Assembly: GCA_026401035.1 (NCBI GenBank)
Contig: JAPLNR010000064.1
Span: 47,705 to 111,704 of the forward strand
Source: Planctomycetia bacterium
GTDB lineage: Bacteria > Planctomycetota > Planctomycetia > Pirellulales > UBA1268
Direction of reading: 5' to 3'
DNA length: 64,000 nucleotides
Position 1 is the stretch's first letter, and each line of letters starts with the position of its first letter. This document shows positions 19,152 through 29,125 of this stretch, in pieces. The notes under the pieces were generated by a model that saw nothing but the letters and a program-made list of their open reading frames with translations, searched no databases and was not told the DNA's origin. A program made the translations under genes and the position numbers.

Positions 19152-19940
19152 ATGGTTTTTCCAGTTGGCGATGACAACTCCGACCGCCGGTCGTTTCCCT
19201 ACGTGACGATCGCGCTCTTGATCGTGAACGTGTTTGTGTTCGTGGTGCTGCAGGGGATGGGTGCCAACGAAGACTTCACGATGGCCTACGTCCAGGTGCC
19301 CGCCGAAATCCTCTCGGGCCGCGATGTCATCACGGAGCCGTCGGTTCGCGAGATCCCCGTGCCCGGCGGTCAGGGGCAGGTGATGGAGGTGACGTTGCCG
19401 GGCCTCAAGGAAACACCGGTTCCCGTCTGGCTGACGCTCCTCACCGCCATCTTCATGCACGGCAGCATCATGCATCTCGCCGGCAACATGTGGTTTCTCT
19501 GGATCTTCGGCGACAACATCGAAGACGACATGGGCCATGTGAAGTATCTGCTCTTCTACCTGGCCACGGGCATCATCGCCTCGCTCGCTTTCGTCGCCTT
19601 CAACAGCACGGGCGAGGCGGCGCTCACTCCCTGCCTCGGCGCCTCAGGGGCGATCTCGGGCATCCTGGGGGCCTATCTCGTGCTCCATCCCCAGCGGCGG
19701 GTGAGCGTGATCCTTCTGCGGATGATGGTCGACGTGCCGGGCTACGTGGCGGTCGGCATCTGGTTCCTCTTTCAGGTGATCAGCGGCATGTTCGATTCCA
19801 GCGGCGGCGGCGGGGGCGTGGCCTATTCGGCCCACGTGGCCGGCTTCGTTGCCGGCATGATCCTTGCCAAGCCGATGAGTTACGGACCCGTCCGGGAAGG
19901 GGCCGACCCGCTGGTGGTGTTGCGGCGGCGGATTCCGTAG
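19152..19940 (+). CDS. Rhomboid family intramembrane serine protease
   Basis: A 262-residue polytopic protein. The rhomboid signatures are MHGSIMHLAGNMWFLWIFG, the serine in LGASGAISGILGAYL and the histidine in YSAHVAGFVAGM, which together form the Ser-His dyad. The soluble loop between the first helix and the core (residues ~40-90) is longer than in GlpG, which is common in planctomycete and actinobacterial rhomboids. A Gly-rich stretch precedes the last helix. The substrate is unknown. Confidence 0.92.
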   Translation: MVFPVGDDNSDRRSFPYVTIALLIVNVFVFVVLQGMGANEDFTMAYVQVPAEILSGRDVITEPSVREIPVPGGQGQVMEVTLPGLKETPVPVWLTLLTAIFMHGSIMHLAGNMWFLWIFGDNIEDDMGHVKYLLFYLATGIIASLAFVAFNSTGEAALTPCLGASGAISGILGAYLVLHPQRRVSVILLRMMVDVPGYVAVGIWFLFQVISGMFDSSGGGGGVAYSAHVAGFVAGMILAKPMSYGPVREGADPLVVLRRRIP

Positions 19941-20065
19941 GCGGGAAGCGACCTCCCTTTTTCCGGCCTGCCGCCTACTACAATGGATCGGTCTTCGGTT
20001 GCTCATGCGACCGGCCCACGGCCGGCCCCCGACCGGACCAAGTTCGGACTAGAGGAGCCCTCCAG

Positions 20066-21352
20066 ATGGTCAGCGGATTGCCAGCCCACTCCGAAGTCAT
20101 CGTCATCGGCGGCGGCCCCGCCGGCGCGACGGCGGCGACGCTCGTCGCCCAGCACGGCCGCAGCGTCACGCTTCTCGAACGGGAACGGTTTCCCCGGTTT
20201 CATGTCGGCGAGTCGCTCATCCCAGAAACCTTCTGGGTGCTCGAGCGGCTCGGCATGCTCGACCGGATGCGGGACAGCCCGTTCGTCGAAAAGCACTCCG
20301 TGCAGTTCGTGAACGAGAAGGGGATCCTCTCCGAGCCGTTTTATTTCCACGACCACAAGCCGCAGGAGAGTTCGCGAACCTGGCAGGTGGTGCGGAGCGA
20401 GTTCGACGAGATGATGCTCCGCAATGCCGCGGCGCAGGGCGTCGACGTGCATGAGGGCATGCGGGTGCGCGAGGTGCTGTTCGACGAGACGTCCGGCACG
20501 CCACGGGCCACGGGCGTGCGGGTGCAGGACGAGAGCGGCGGCGTGTGCGACATCACGGCCGACGTGGTCGTCGATGCGAGTGGTCAGGGCTCGATGATCA
20601 TGAGTCGCCTCGGCCTGCGGGCCTGGGATCCCGAACTTAAGAAGGCGGCGATCTGGACCTACTGGAAGGCTGCCGATCGGGGCACGGGCCGCGACGAGGG
20701 CGCCACGATCGTGATGCAGCTCGACGACAAGCAGGGCTGGTTCTGGTACATCCCGCTGCACGACGGCACCGTGAGCGTGGGCGTGGTCGCCGGCTTCGAC
20801 TACCTCTTCAAGGAGCGGACGACGAAGGATCCCGAGGCGATCTACTTCGAGGAGGTGGCCCGCTGCCCGGGTCTCCAGCCGAAGATTGCCGCCGCGGAGG
20901 TGGCCGCCCCGATCCGCGTGGCCAAGGAATATTCCTATCGCTCGAGCACGGTCTCCGGCGACGGCTGGGTGCTCGTCGGCGACGCCTTCGGCTTCCTCGA
21001 CCCGCTCTATTCATCGGGGCTGCTGCTCGCGCTCAAGAGCGGCCAGTTGGCGGCGGACGCGGTCACGGCGGCGCTCGCCGCCGGCGACACGTCGGCGGCC
21101 AAACTCGGAGCCTGGGGGCCGGAGTACATCCGCGGTCTCGAACGGATGCGGCGGCTGGTCTGCGAGTTTTACGAGGGCTTCAACTTCGGCAAATTCGTGC
21201 AGCGGCATCCGCACCTGAAGGGACACGTCACCGACCTCCTGATCGGCGACCTGTTCAACGACCGCGTCGACGAGATCGTCGAACCGCTCAACGCGATGCG
21301 TCGCGAGGAGCGGTCGCGGCTTGCAGGGGCGGCCGCAACTCCCAGGGGCTGA
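20066..21352 (+). CDS. FAD-dependent oxidoreductase (halogenase/geranylgeranyl-reductase-like)
   Basis: A 428-residue flavoprotein. The N-terminal dinucleotide fold has VIVIGGGPAGATAA, ERERFPRFHVGESLIP is characteristic of the tryptophan-halogenase-like branch, and GDAFGFLDPLYSSGLLLA is the second FAD motif. The WxWxIP halogenase signature is only partly represented (GWFWYIPL), so a hydroxylase or reductase is as likely as a halogenase. The start at 20066 follows AGAGGAG. Its 3' end overlaps the convergent DNase I-like gene by 65 bp. Confidence 0.88.
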   Translation: MVSGLPAHSEVIVIGGGPAGATAATLVAQHGRSVTLLERERFPRFHVGESLIPETFWVLERLGMLDRMRDSPFVEKHSVQFVNEKGILSEPFYFHDHKPQESSRTWQVVRSEFDEMMLRNAAAQGVDVHEGMRVREVLFDETSGTPRATGVRVQDESGGVCDITADVVVDASGQGSMIMSRLGLRAWDPELKKAAIWTYWKAADRGTGRDEGATIVMQLDDKQGWFWYIPLHDGTVSVGVVAGFDYLFKERTTKDPEAIYFEEVARCPGLQPKIAAAEVAAPIRVAKEYSYRSSTVSGDGWVLVGDAFGFLDPLYSSGLLLALKSGQLAADAVTAALAAGDTSAAKLGAWGPEYIRGLERMRRLVCEFYEGFNFGKFVQRHPHLKGHVTDLLIGDLFNDRVDEIVEPLNAMRREERSRLAGAAATPRG

Positions 21353-22547
21353 ACGCCGCCCAGACGGGATTGTGGTCCGACACCTCGAGGGCCTTGTCGA
21401 TCGACAGTCCGAAGGTGTTTTGCAGATCGACCACTCCCCAGCGGCCGGTGTATTCGCCGGTGGCGGTGCGATCGAAGATCAGGTTGTCGTACGTCTTCGT
21501 GCGGCGGGTGTTGGTGGTCACGCCGGAAATGGCCCAGGCGACACCGGGAATCTGCTTGATGCGGCCGAACTGTGGCGGGCCGGCATTGAGGTCGCCGAGC
21601 AGGATGACGTCGTCTTCGTCGGGCCGTGCCGAGCGGATCACCGTGAACACGTCGGCCAGCGCATCGACCTCCTGGGGCACCTCGTCCGGATCGGTGTGGG
21701 TGTCGATCATCCAGAAACTGAAGCCGAGCTCGGGGGGGGAGGTGCGAACCCGGAAGCGGGCATACATCGGCGGTCGATGGAGCCGATCGGCGGGGTCGCG
21801 CATGGAGCCCACGGATGTCGGGTCGATCTCGATGCGGTTGGTGTCGTAGATGAACGTGTATTGTTCCTTGCTCACCGTGCGGCCCTGCCGCGGCCCGATG
21901 ACATGGTGGTAGCGGCTGCCATCGGCGTTCACCGCGGCGACGAACGTGGGGATGACACTGTCCGACTTCGCCCGCACCTCCTGGATGGCCACGATGTCGA
22001 AGGTGCGCACGACGCGGGCGAGCACATCGACCACCTGCGGCTTGGCCAGCTTCGCTTCGCCGAACACCTGGATGTTGAAGCTCGCGATCAGCACGGCGTC
22101 GGACGGCTTGGCCGTCGGTGGGGCCGAGAGCACGGCCTGAGCCGGGGCGGCCGGCGGACCTGCTGGTAGCGGACCTGCTGGCGGCGGTGGGGATGCCGAT
22201 GGCATGGCGGTCACAGGCCGCAACGCGGCCGCCGCCGGTGCGTAGGCAATCGATGCCAGGGGCGGCGCCGGTGTCGGGGCGGCCGCGAGCCTCTCGGCCG
22301 GTACGGCGGCCCGAGCGGTGGCCGGCCCTGTGGCCAGTGCGGCTGTCGATTCGGTCGATCCGGTAAACCCGAGCGATGAACCGAGCGATGAACCAAGCGC
22401 CGCGACACCCGGGCCGAGCACGGGCATGTCTGGCTTGAGCCAGCCAGTCACCCCGCCGCCGCCGATCAGCGACGCGATGGTCGTAAAGGCCATCCAGACG
22501 AGGCTCGCCGAAGAACTCGGCGGCTTCTTCGCTTTCTTTTTGGCCAC
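21288..22547 (-). CDS. Endonuclease/exonuclease/phosphatase family protein, membrane-anchored
   Basis: A 419-residue protein. After a Lys-rich start comes one hydrophobic segment (VWMAFTTIASLIGGGG), then about 100 residues of Ala/Pro-rich linker. A DNase I-like catalytic domain follows from ~155, with ASFNIQVFGE, AIQEVRA, TYDNLIFD, ILLGDLNAGP and the terminal SDHNPVWA. These are the metal-binding and catalytic positions of the family. The topology suggests an envelope-tethered nuclease or phosphodiesterase. Substrate (DNA, RNA, phospholipid) is not determinable. It overlaps the 3' end of the convergent FAD gene. Confidence 0.88.
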   Translation of the reverse strand: MAKKKAKKPPSSSASLVWMAFTTIASLIGGGGVTGWLKPDMPVLGPGVAALGSSLGSSLGFTGSTESTAALATGPATARAAVPAERLAAAPTPAPPLASIAYAPAAAALRPVTAMPSASPPPPAGPLPAGPPAAPAQAVLSAPPTAKPSDAVLIASFNIQVFGEAKLAKPQVVDVLARVVRTFDIVAIQEVRAKSDSVIPTFVAAVNADGSRYHHVIGPRQGRTVSKEQYTFIYDTNRIEIDPTSVGSMRDPADRLHRPPMYARFRVRTSPPELGFSFWMIDTHTDPDEVPQEVDALADVFTVIRSARPDEDDVILLGDLNAGPPQFGRIKQIPGVAWAISGVTTNTRRTKTYDNLIFDRTATGEYTGRWGVVDLQNTFGLSIDKALEVSDHNPVWAAFSPWELRPPLQAATAPRDASR

Positions 22548-22602
22548 CGCGCCGCCTCCATGCGTCGCGCCAGGGCGGGCGGGTCGCGGTGTGCCCCGGC
22601 CC

Positions 22603-22622
22603 GATCACCATCCATGGTGATC
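22603..22622. promoter_or_regulatory. Perfect 9-bp inverted repeat upstream of the nuclease gene
   Basis: GATCACCAT, CC, ATGGTGATC: a perfect 20-base dyad 56 nt upstream of the start at 22547 and downstream of the HEAT-repeat gene stop. It could be an operator or a weak hairpin; there is no T-tract. Confidence 0.35.
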
Positions 22623-22741
22623 CCCCGAGCAGGCGGAGCATCTGCCTGTGTATCGGTCGCGGTGCGGCCGTTTGTTCGGCAAGCTTGCCGCCGGCGTCAG
22701 ACTTGGGTCACCACGTGCTTCACAGCCTGGATCACAGTCTG

Positions 22742-23254
22742 CTAACTACCGATGGCCGCGAGCGCCTCGGTCGCAAGTCGTGCCAGCCGCGGATCTTGCT
22801 GCCCGGCAGCCCGCTCCAGGGCCGCACGGGCCGCGGCAGCCGCCGGGCCGATCTGCCCCAACGCCCAGGCTGCCCGCTGCCGCACTGAGGGATCGGCCGA
22901 AGAAGATTCGACGCAGGTCGTCAGCACCGTCACTGCAGACGATGCGTCCTGCCCAGACCGCCCCAGGAGCGTAATCGCCCAGTAGGCCGCCAGTGGATCG
23001 GGATCGGTGGCGAGTTTGATCAGCGGGTCGATGGCAGCGCGGCTCGGTGGCCCGAGATCCTCGAGCGCCGCCACCGCCCACTCCCGCACCCGCTCATCGT
23101 CGTCACCGCAGGCGCGAACCAACTGCGGTGCGGCACCTGCTGCCGACTCACCGGCCTGCGCGAGCCGTTCGGCGGCCGCGGCCCGCTGCTCGACATCGGC
23201 TGCGGCAAGTTGATCGGTCAACGCCCGGATCTCGGGAGTGCTCGGCTCGCTCAT
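22742..23254 (-). CDS. HEAT-repeat protein
   Basis: A 170-residue, almost entirely alpha-helical protein made of about four HEAT/PBS-lyase-like repeats. Each carries a helix pair with patterns such as DDDERVREWAVAALEDLG and DPSVRQRAAWALGQIGP. There is no signal peptide and no catalytic site, so it is probably a cytoplasmic scaffold. It lies upstream of the nuclease gene on the same strand, 194 nt apart. Confidence 0.85.
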   Translation of the reverse strand: MSEPSTPEIRALTDQLAAADVEQRAAAAERLAQAGESAAGAAPQLVRACGDDDERVREWAVAALEDLGPPSRAAIDPLIKLATDPDPLAAYWAITLLGRSGQDASSAVTVLTTCVESSSADPSVRQRAAWALGQIGPAAAAARAALERAAGQQDPRLARLATEALAAIGS

Positions 23255-23520
23255 CGTGGCGCCTCCGGCGGGGTGTGGACAACGCTGTCAGATGCGGAAG
23301 GATAGCCGATCTTGTGGCCCAAGTGATTGTCGGCGTGACCGCAGGCCGGCCCAGGAGGGGGGACGGAAGGGGAGCGGCCCCATGCGATCGCGGTGGTTCC
23401 ACGGGCGGTTTCTGGAGCGGCTCGCTGCCGGAAATTTCTCGGGAATAGTTCGCCGGGCCCGCGTCTTGTACCATTCCCGCTGGATCGCCGACAGACCCGC
23501 CTCCCCGCGAACGATGCGTC

Positions 23521-26500
23521 ATGCAGGGATTCGAATCAGACTCCATCGATTCGACGAGCGAGCCGAGCAGCTCCGGGCTGGGCTTCGCCGGCCTGACTGA
23601 ATTCCTCGGGCTGTCGGCCGTGGCCGGCGGCGAAGACCTCGGCCCCGGCACCAAGCTTGGCGACGTGACGATCGTGCGGCTCGTGGGCGAGGGGGGTATG
23701 GGGCGGGTGTACGAGGGGTTGCAGGGGATGCCCTGCCGAACCGTCGCCGTAAAAGTGGTCCGTCCCGGTGTGCTCTCCCCGGCGGCCGCGAAGCGATTCG
23801 AGCACGAGGCCCAGATCCTGGGCCGACTCACCCACCCCGGCATCGCCCGCATCTACTCGGTGGGGATGCAGCAACTGACCGGCTGCTCGGTGCCGTACTT
23901 CGTCATGGAATACGTCGACGATGCCCAGTCGATCACCGCCTACGCGACGCAGCATGACCTCTCCACGCGCGACCGCGTGAAACTCTTCCGCGAGGCCTGC
24001 GCGGCGGTTGCCCACGGCCATCACAAGGGCGTCATTCATCGGGACCTCAAGCCCGGCAACATCCTCGTCGACTCGCTTGGGCAGCCGAAGATCATCGACT
24101 TCGGTGTGGCGCGGAGCACCGACGGCGATGTCGCGCTGACCACGATGCACACCGACATCGGGCAGCTCGTGGGGACGCTGCAGTACATGTGCCCCGAGCA
24201 GTTCGACGGATCGTCGGATGATCTCGACATCCGGGCCGATGTCTATTCGCTGGGGGTGGTGTTCTACGAATTGCTCGCCGGCAGGCTGCCGTACGACCTC
24301 ACGCGGCGGGCGGTTTACGAGGTGGCCCGCGTCGTGAAGGAGGTCGAGCCGAAGTCGCTCTCCACGGTCAATCCGCGGTTGCGCGGAGACCTCGACACGA
24401 TCGTCACGAAATGCCTGGAGAAGGAACGCAGCCGGCGGTATTCAAGCGCCGCCGAACTCGAGGCCGATCTGGGACGGTACCTCCGCGGCGAACCGATCGC
24501 CGCCAGTCCGCCGCAACTGCTCGATTCCATCGTGCGTCTGGCCCGACGGCACCGGCTGGCGGCAACGGCGGCGGCGGGGGTCGTGGCGGCGCTCGTGCTG
24601 GCGGTCGTGGGCATCTCCATCTTCGCGGTGCGTGCCGAGCAGCAGAGGATCCTCATGATCGGCGAGCAGACCCGCGCTGATGCCGAAGCCGACACCGCCC
24701 GGCAGCGGCTTTATGTTGCTAACCTGCGATCTCTGCAGTCGTGCCTCGCGACGAAAAACCTGCGGATGGCGCGACAGGTCTGCGCAGAGAATCTTGCCAT
24801 CACTGGCACATCGTTACCGCTCGAAATGCGCTGCCTGGCCGCGGGGCTCGACGATTCCCTCGTTGTGCTCGATTCGCAGCAGAGTCTGGAGCGGCCGGTG
24901 ATCGGGGTTGCATACAGTCCCAACGGCGGCACCTTCGCGGCGACGGTCGTTGATCCCCCGAAGTCGCAGCAGATCCAAAGTCCCAGAATCCAGACTCTCA
25001 TCATGCACCCGGCTACCGTGCCGAACATGTCGACGAGCCACATGTTTTTCAGTGTCGGCCCTCACCATCGCTATGCCCCTCGGGATGCAGGCGCTCAAGA
25101 ATGGGTGCCGGTGCGGCGAACTCGTAATAGGAATTCCAAAAACCTCGGGAATGCAGCGGATGACTCGACCGAGCCCTTGGCCACCAGTCCGGATGGTCGC
25201 CAAGGGGCTGAGTACGCACATGACGGCGCCGTTCGCATCGTCGATAGGGCGACCGGGTGGGACAAGGCCGTTCTCGAGGGGCACCGTGGCCTGCTGGAAA
25301 CGGCAGCCTTCGTGGCCGATGGCAGCCGGCTGATCACGCTGGGCTCCGACAGACGCCTCAGGCTCTGGGATGCCGAGAGCGGCAGGCTCATGGCAACATG
25401 CGGCGGCGCGGACGCCCGGATTCAGGCCTTCGAATGCAGCCTGGATGGCTCGCGAATCGCGGCTGTCGTCATGGGTGGAGCCAATCGCTGGCACGATGTG
25501 GTTCTGTACGACACCGTTGATGGCCGGCAGCTCTCCACGGTGACGGTTCCCAAGAGCCTGGGAGCAAGCGACTCGCTCCTGGCGATCAGCCCGGACGGTA
25601 GCCACCTCGTCACGACCTCCCACGAAGACGACCTGCATGTCTGGGACGTGGCCGACGGCAGCGCCGTTGCCACCCTGGCGGGCCATGCCGCGGTCGTCAC
25701 GGCGGTCGCGATCAGCCCGGACGGGAGTCAGATCGCCAGCGGTGCCAAGAACGGCCACATCCGTCTGTGGAATGCACGCACGTTTGCGATGGAGTGGGAA
25801 CTCATGGGCCACGACGGCCCCGTCTTGTCGCTGGCGTTCGGCCCCGACGGGAAGACGCTCGCCTCCGGGTCATATGACGGCACAGCGAGAATCTGGTCCC
25901 GCACCACCGCGGAGCCGCTGGCTGTGTTGCCCGGTCTCCACGGAATGACTGCCGTCACCTTCAGTCCGGACGGGCGGCAGTTGGCGGTGGCACCGAAGGG
26001 CAGCGGCGACGTCGAACTCTGGAACCCGCAGACCGTCGAGCGGCTCTCGACGCTCCCTGGTGCGGGCGGCATCGTCTCGCAGTTGGCCTACAGCCCCGAC
26101 GGCACGCTCGTGGCGGCTGCCTTCAGAAAAGAGCGAAAAACCTGCGACGTCCGCGTCTGGCGAACGGCTACCGGGGAACTGCTCTCCACGCTCGGGGAAC
26201 ATGCCTTGGGCGCGCAGGCGGTGACATTCAGCCCCGACGGCGCGCGACTCCTGACGACGGCCGGTGATGCCATGGTGATGGTCTGGGATCCGCGCACGGG
26301 CCGCCGGCTCATGGCCAACCCGGCGGGTAATTGGAGAGGCCCATTCGAGCAAACGGCCGCGGTGTTTGGCCTCGATGGCAGCCGGGTGGCCTACAAGAAG
26401 CCCTATCTCCTCGACAGTGCGACCGGCAGCGTGGCAACGGAGTTGCGGCCACAGGGGCAGGTGAGCTGCCTCGCGGCGAGTCCGGACGGCCGGGTGCTGG

Positions 26501-27033
26501 CAACCGGGATGGCCATCGGTACGGTCTACCTCTCCGAGTTTGCGACCGGGAACCGACGGGCAGATCTCATTGGGCACACCGGCAGCGTCCGGTCCATGGC
26601 ATTCAGCGCCGACGGCGCGCGCCTCGCGACAGGCTCGTTGGACGGCGACATCCGCCTCTGGGATGCCGGCAATGGTGATTCCGTCCGGCTGTTCCGGGGT
26701 CACGAAGGCAACGTGGAGGCGGTCATGTTCAGCCCCGACGGCCGCCGGATCATCTCGAGCGCAACCGATGGCACGATCCGTATCTGGGACGCTGGATTGG
26801 GGGACGAACTCTGTGCTCTCTCAGGCGATAAAGATTTCCCGACGGCGATCGCCCTGAGTCCGGACGGCACGCAGCTGGTAACCGCCGGAGCCGATGGCAT
26901 GGTTCAGATTCAAGGACTGTCCAATGCCGCCGTCGTCAAGGCGCGGCAGGCAGCAGCGGCGGCCGCACCCGATGCCGCGGCTCTTCGAGCGTCCCGAGAA
27001 ACGCGGCCAGATCGGCCAGATCCTGCCGGTTGA
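23521..27033 (+). CDS. Serine/threonine protein kinase with WD40 sensor domain
   Basis: A 1170-residue protein. Residues ~48-330 form a Hanks-type kinase: GEGGMGRVYEG at ~56, the VAVKVV lysine, HRDLKPGN at ~172, DFGVA at ~192 and the APE-equivalent MCPEQF. One transmembrane helix (AGVVAALVLAVVGISIFAV) lies at ~345-370, with a coiled segment after it. From ~455 to ~1140 there are many WD40 blades (repeated FSPDG ... LWD). The propeller is on the opposite side of the membrane from the kinase. An ECF-like box pair (GGAAT 23442, CGTC 23462) precedes the gene. Its last 98 bases overlap the convergent peroxidase gene. The base composition of the propeller's first part is less GC-rich. Confidence 0.95.
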   Translation: MQGFESDSIDSTSEPSSSGLGFAGLTEFLGLSAVAGGEDLGPGTKLGDVTIVRLVGEGGMGRVYEGLQGMPCRTVAVKVVRPGVLSPAAAKRFEHEAQILGRLTHPGIARIYSVGMQQLTGCSVPYFVMEYVDDAQSITAYATQHDLSTRDRVKLFREACAAVAHGHHKGVIHRDLKPGNILVDSLGQPKIIDFGVARSTDGDVALTTMHTDIGQLVGTLQYMCPEQFDGSSDDLDIRADVYSLGVVFYELLAGRLPYDLTRRAVYEVARVVKEVEPKSLSTVNPRLRGDLDTIVTKCLEKERSRRYSSAAELEADLGRYLRGEPIAASPPQLLDSIVRLARRHRLAATAAAGVVAALVLAVVGISIFAVRAEQQRILMIGEQTRADAEADTARQRLYVANLRSLQSCLATKNLRMARQVCAENLAITGTSLPLEMRCLAAGLDDSLVVLDSQQSLERPVIGVAYSPNGGTFAATVVDPPKSQQIQSPRIQTLIMHPATVPNMSTSHMFFSVGPHHRYAPRDAGAQEWVPVRRTRNRNSKNLGNAADDSTEPLATSPDGRQGAEYAHDGAVRIVDRATGWDKAVLEGHRGLLETAAFVADGSRLITLGSDRRLRLWDAESGRLMATCGGADARIQAFECSLDGSRIAAVVMGGANRWHDVVLYDTVDGRQLSTVTVPKSLGASDSLLAISPDGSHLVTTSHEDDLHVWDVADGSAVATLAGHAAVVTAVAISPDGSQIASGAKNGHIRLWNARTFAMEWELMGHDGPVLSLAFGPDGKTLASGSYDGTARIWSRTTAEPLAVLPGLHGMTAVTFSPDGRQLAVAPKGSGDVELWNPQTVERLSTLPGAGGIVSQLAYSPDGTLVAAAFRKERKTCDVRVWRTATGELLSTLGEHALGAQAVTFSPDGARLLTTAGDAMVMVWDPRTGRRLMANPAGNWRGPFEQTAAVFGLDGSRVAYKKPYLLDSATGSVATELRPQGQVSCLAASPDGRVLATGMAIGTVYLSEFATGNRRADLIGHTGSVRSMAFSADGARLATGSLDGDIRLWDAGNGDSVRLFRGHEGNVEAVMFSPDGRRIISSATDGTIRIWDAGLGDELCALSGDKDFPTAIALSPDGTQLVTAGADGMVQIQGLSNAAVVKARQAAAAAAPDAAALRASRETRPDRPDPAG

Positions 27034-28147
27034 GGCCGAGGGGCCGCAGGTGTGGCGACTTCACCGGAAACAGCGGGTCGTCGTGCTGATAGTCCTGACG
27101 CCTGAGCGTCGGCATGCCCGCGTTGTACATGTTGAGCACACCCGACAGTTCGAACAACCCGTTGTGCATGAGCGGTGTCGTGCGGGTCACGTCGCGGAGC
27201 GTGGGTGTGCGAAACCGGCCCATGTCGGCGACCTCCTGCGTGACGACAAACCGGCCGCGGTCTTCGTACTGCCGGCTGTAGTAGCTCAGACCGAGGTTGT
27301 GGAACCCGCCGTCGGAAAACATCGGGCCATGGTGGCAGTTCATGCAGCGTGCCTCACGCCGGAACAGATCCAGGCCGATGAGTTCGTCGTCCGACAGGGC
27401 ATCGCGCCTGTCCGTCATGAAGCGGTCGAAGCGGGAGTGGCCGCCCACCACGGTCCGCTGAAAGCAGGCGAGCGCCTCTGCCGTCCGCCGAAACGTGATC
27501 TCGTCGTCGGCGAATGCCGCGGCGAATAATGCCCGGTACTCGGCGATGGCCGTGAGGGCGGCGACGACCTGCTCCGGGGTCACGTGCATTTCGGTGGGGT
27601 TCAAGAGCACCGCCTCGGCCTGCTCTTCGACGGAGGCCGACCGGCCGTCCCAGAAGAGCGACGGCTGGAAGGCGATGTTGCGGATCGTCGGTGCGTTGCG
27701 GGCCAGCGGCTTGCGGAGATGGCCAAAGCTGACGGTGCGACCGTCCGCCCAGCCCAGATCCGGATCGTGGCACGAAGCGCAGGCGATGTGGCCGCTGCCG
27801 GACAAGCGGGGATCAAAAAACAGCGACTTGCCGAGCGCTTCCTTGGGCTGGTTGTGGGGATTCGCGGCCGGGTGGGGCACCGCGGGCAGGCGGCCGATTT
27901 CCTGCCACCGCACGCCCTCGTCGACATGGGGCGCAGGCCAGGCGATCGGGGGCCGCGCATAGGAATCACGGAGCGTCGCCACCCACGTGGTGCGTTCCGC
28001 GGCGGACCGCAGCGGTCGCTTCTGGAGTGCGGGCTTGGCGGCAGCATCGGCGCCGTCCTGAGCCATGCCATGGATGGTTCCACAGGCTGCAAGCAGAAGG
28101 CTTCCGGCGAATCCGCGCCAGGGAAACTTGATGAATCTGGTTGTCAT
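26936..28147 (-). CDS. Di-haem cytochrome c peroxidase / MauG family protein
   Basis: A 403-residue exported protein with signal peptide (FAGSLLLAACGTIHGMAQ). Two haem c sites, CASCHD near 121 and CMNCHH near 267, match the di-haem CCP/MauG layout. The flanks are also typical: LGKSLFFDPRLSGSG before the first site and GMGRFRTPTLRDVTRT-like MGRFRTPTLRDVTRTTP with MHNGLF after the second. The function is either hydrogen peroxide reduction or oxidative maturation of another protein. It lies 12 nt downstream of a DUF1559 gene on the same strand, a pairing common in planctomycetes, so the two are probably co-transcribed. Confidence 0.92.
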   Translation of the reverse strand: MTTRFIKFPWRGFAGSLLLAACGTIHGMAQDGADAAAKPALQKRPLRSAAERTTWVATLRDSYARPPIAWPAPHVDEGVRWQEIGRLPAVPHPAANPHNQPKEALGKSLFFDPRLSGSGHIACASCHDPDLGWADGRTVSFGHLRKPLARNAPTIRNIAFQPSLFWDGRSASVEEQAEAVLLNPTEMHVTPEQVVAALTAIAEYRALFAAAFADDEITFRRTAEALACFQRTVVGGHSRFDRFMTDRRDALSDDELIGLDLFRREARCMNCHHGPMFSDGGFHNLGLSYYSRQYEDRGRFVVTQEVADMGRFRTPTLRDVTRTTPLMHNGLFELSGVLNMYNAGMPTLRRQDYQHDDPLFPVKSPHLRPLGLNRQDLADLAAFLGTLEEPRHRVRPPLLPAAP

Positions 28148-28159
28148 CGCTTGCCGCCG

Positions 28160-29125
28160 TTACGGAATCTGCGTCGCTTCGGCTCCCGCAATCGTAAGCG
28201 CCGCGGCCACGACGTCGGCCGCGGTCGAATCTTCGCAAAACCGGGTCGATCCATCGACAAAGAGAAGATTCGCGCCGCCGGGATGGAAGGCGTAGATGCT
28301 GTAGGAATTGGAGCCGTTGATCATTTGTGGGCCCGACCCGTATTGCTGGGCAGGATCTGATTTCGACAAGTCGAGTTTGAAACCGCCGACCTTGAAAGAG
28401 TTTGCCGTTGGCCAGCCACTGTTCACGACGTACTTGCTGCCGGTAACCGCCAGCCCGGAGCCTGGAACCATCCGCCCGAAGTACCAGACCTGCGGCCGGC
28501 CGGCACTCTCCACGATGCCGACGCTCTTCGACGTGCCATCGGTGACGCTTTTCATCCGGAGGCCCTTGCCGCCGAGTTCTGTGATCTTGCCGGTGAAGAA
28601 CCCGTCGTCATTGCCTGGCTTTGGGTAGCTGACATGCGAAGTCCAGATGGTGTTGCCGACGCCCTGCGATCCGGCATAGTCGGCAGCGATTGAACCCCAA
28701 TGAGGAGGTGAGACTGGAAATTTTGGGTCTGGCAGAGGGCCGCCGGGAGTGCTGGGACAACTCATGAACGACAACGGATATCTCACTGCCGCAGTATTAA
28801 GGATATGGCTGAAGGGCACCGCGTAATCATAGATCGTTGCGAGCGGATTGGCGTCGAGGTAGGGCAGGATCTGTGCGACCCAGAAGTGCGTCGGGCCCCC
28901 TGACACGCTGACAGTCGTCGGGTAAAATCCCCGTGCCGACTCGTAGTTGTGAAAACCGATGCCAACCTGCCGCAGATTGTTCTGGCACGACGAGCGCCGG
29001 GCGGCTTCGCGGACGGACTGGACGGCCGGCAGCAGCAGGCCGACGAGCGTGCCGATGATCGCGATCACGATCAGGAGTTCGACGAGCGTGAAGCCGCCGG
29101 CGACCCTCCCGACAGACTTGTCCAT
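28160..29125 (-). CDS. DUF1559 prepilin-like secreted protein
   Basis: A 321-residue protein with a type IV prepilin-type N-terminus: a short basic leader ending in G, then [20 protein letters not shown]. It continues with [18 protein letters not shown] and ends with the planctomycete DUF1559 signature [13 protein letters not shown]. The leader would be removed by prepilin peptidase, with the helix remaining in the membrane. These proteins occur in dozens of copies per planctomycete genome; pseudopilin-like or surface roles are proposed but unproven. ATG 29125 is preferred over 29179 because it gives a leader of normal length. Confidence 0.93.
   Translation of the reverse strand: MDKSVGRVAGGFTLVELLIVIAIIGTLVGLLLPAVQSVREAARRSSCQNNLRQVGIGFHNYESARGFYPTTVSVSGGPTHFWVAQILPYLDANPLATIYDYAVPFSHILNTAAVRYPLSFMSCPSTPGGPLPDPKFPVSPPHWGSIAADYAGSQGVGNTIWTSHVSYPKPGNDDGFFTGKITELGGKGLRMKSVTDGTSKSVGIVESAGRPQVWYFGRMVPGSGLAVTGSKYVVNSGWPTANSFKVGGFKLDLSKSDPAQQYGSGPQMINGSNSYSIYAFHPGGANLLFVDGSTRFCEDSTAADVVAAALTIAGAEATQIP

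Noticed and set aside
19490..20065. Apparent N-terminal extension of the FAD oxidoreductase
   Set aside because: It overlaps the rhomboid gene in another frame; the real start at 20066 has AGAGGAG and begins just before the FAD motif.
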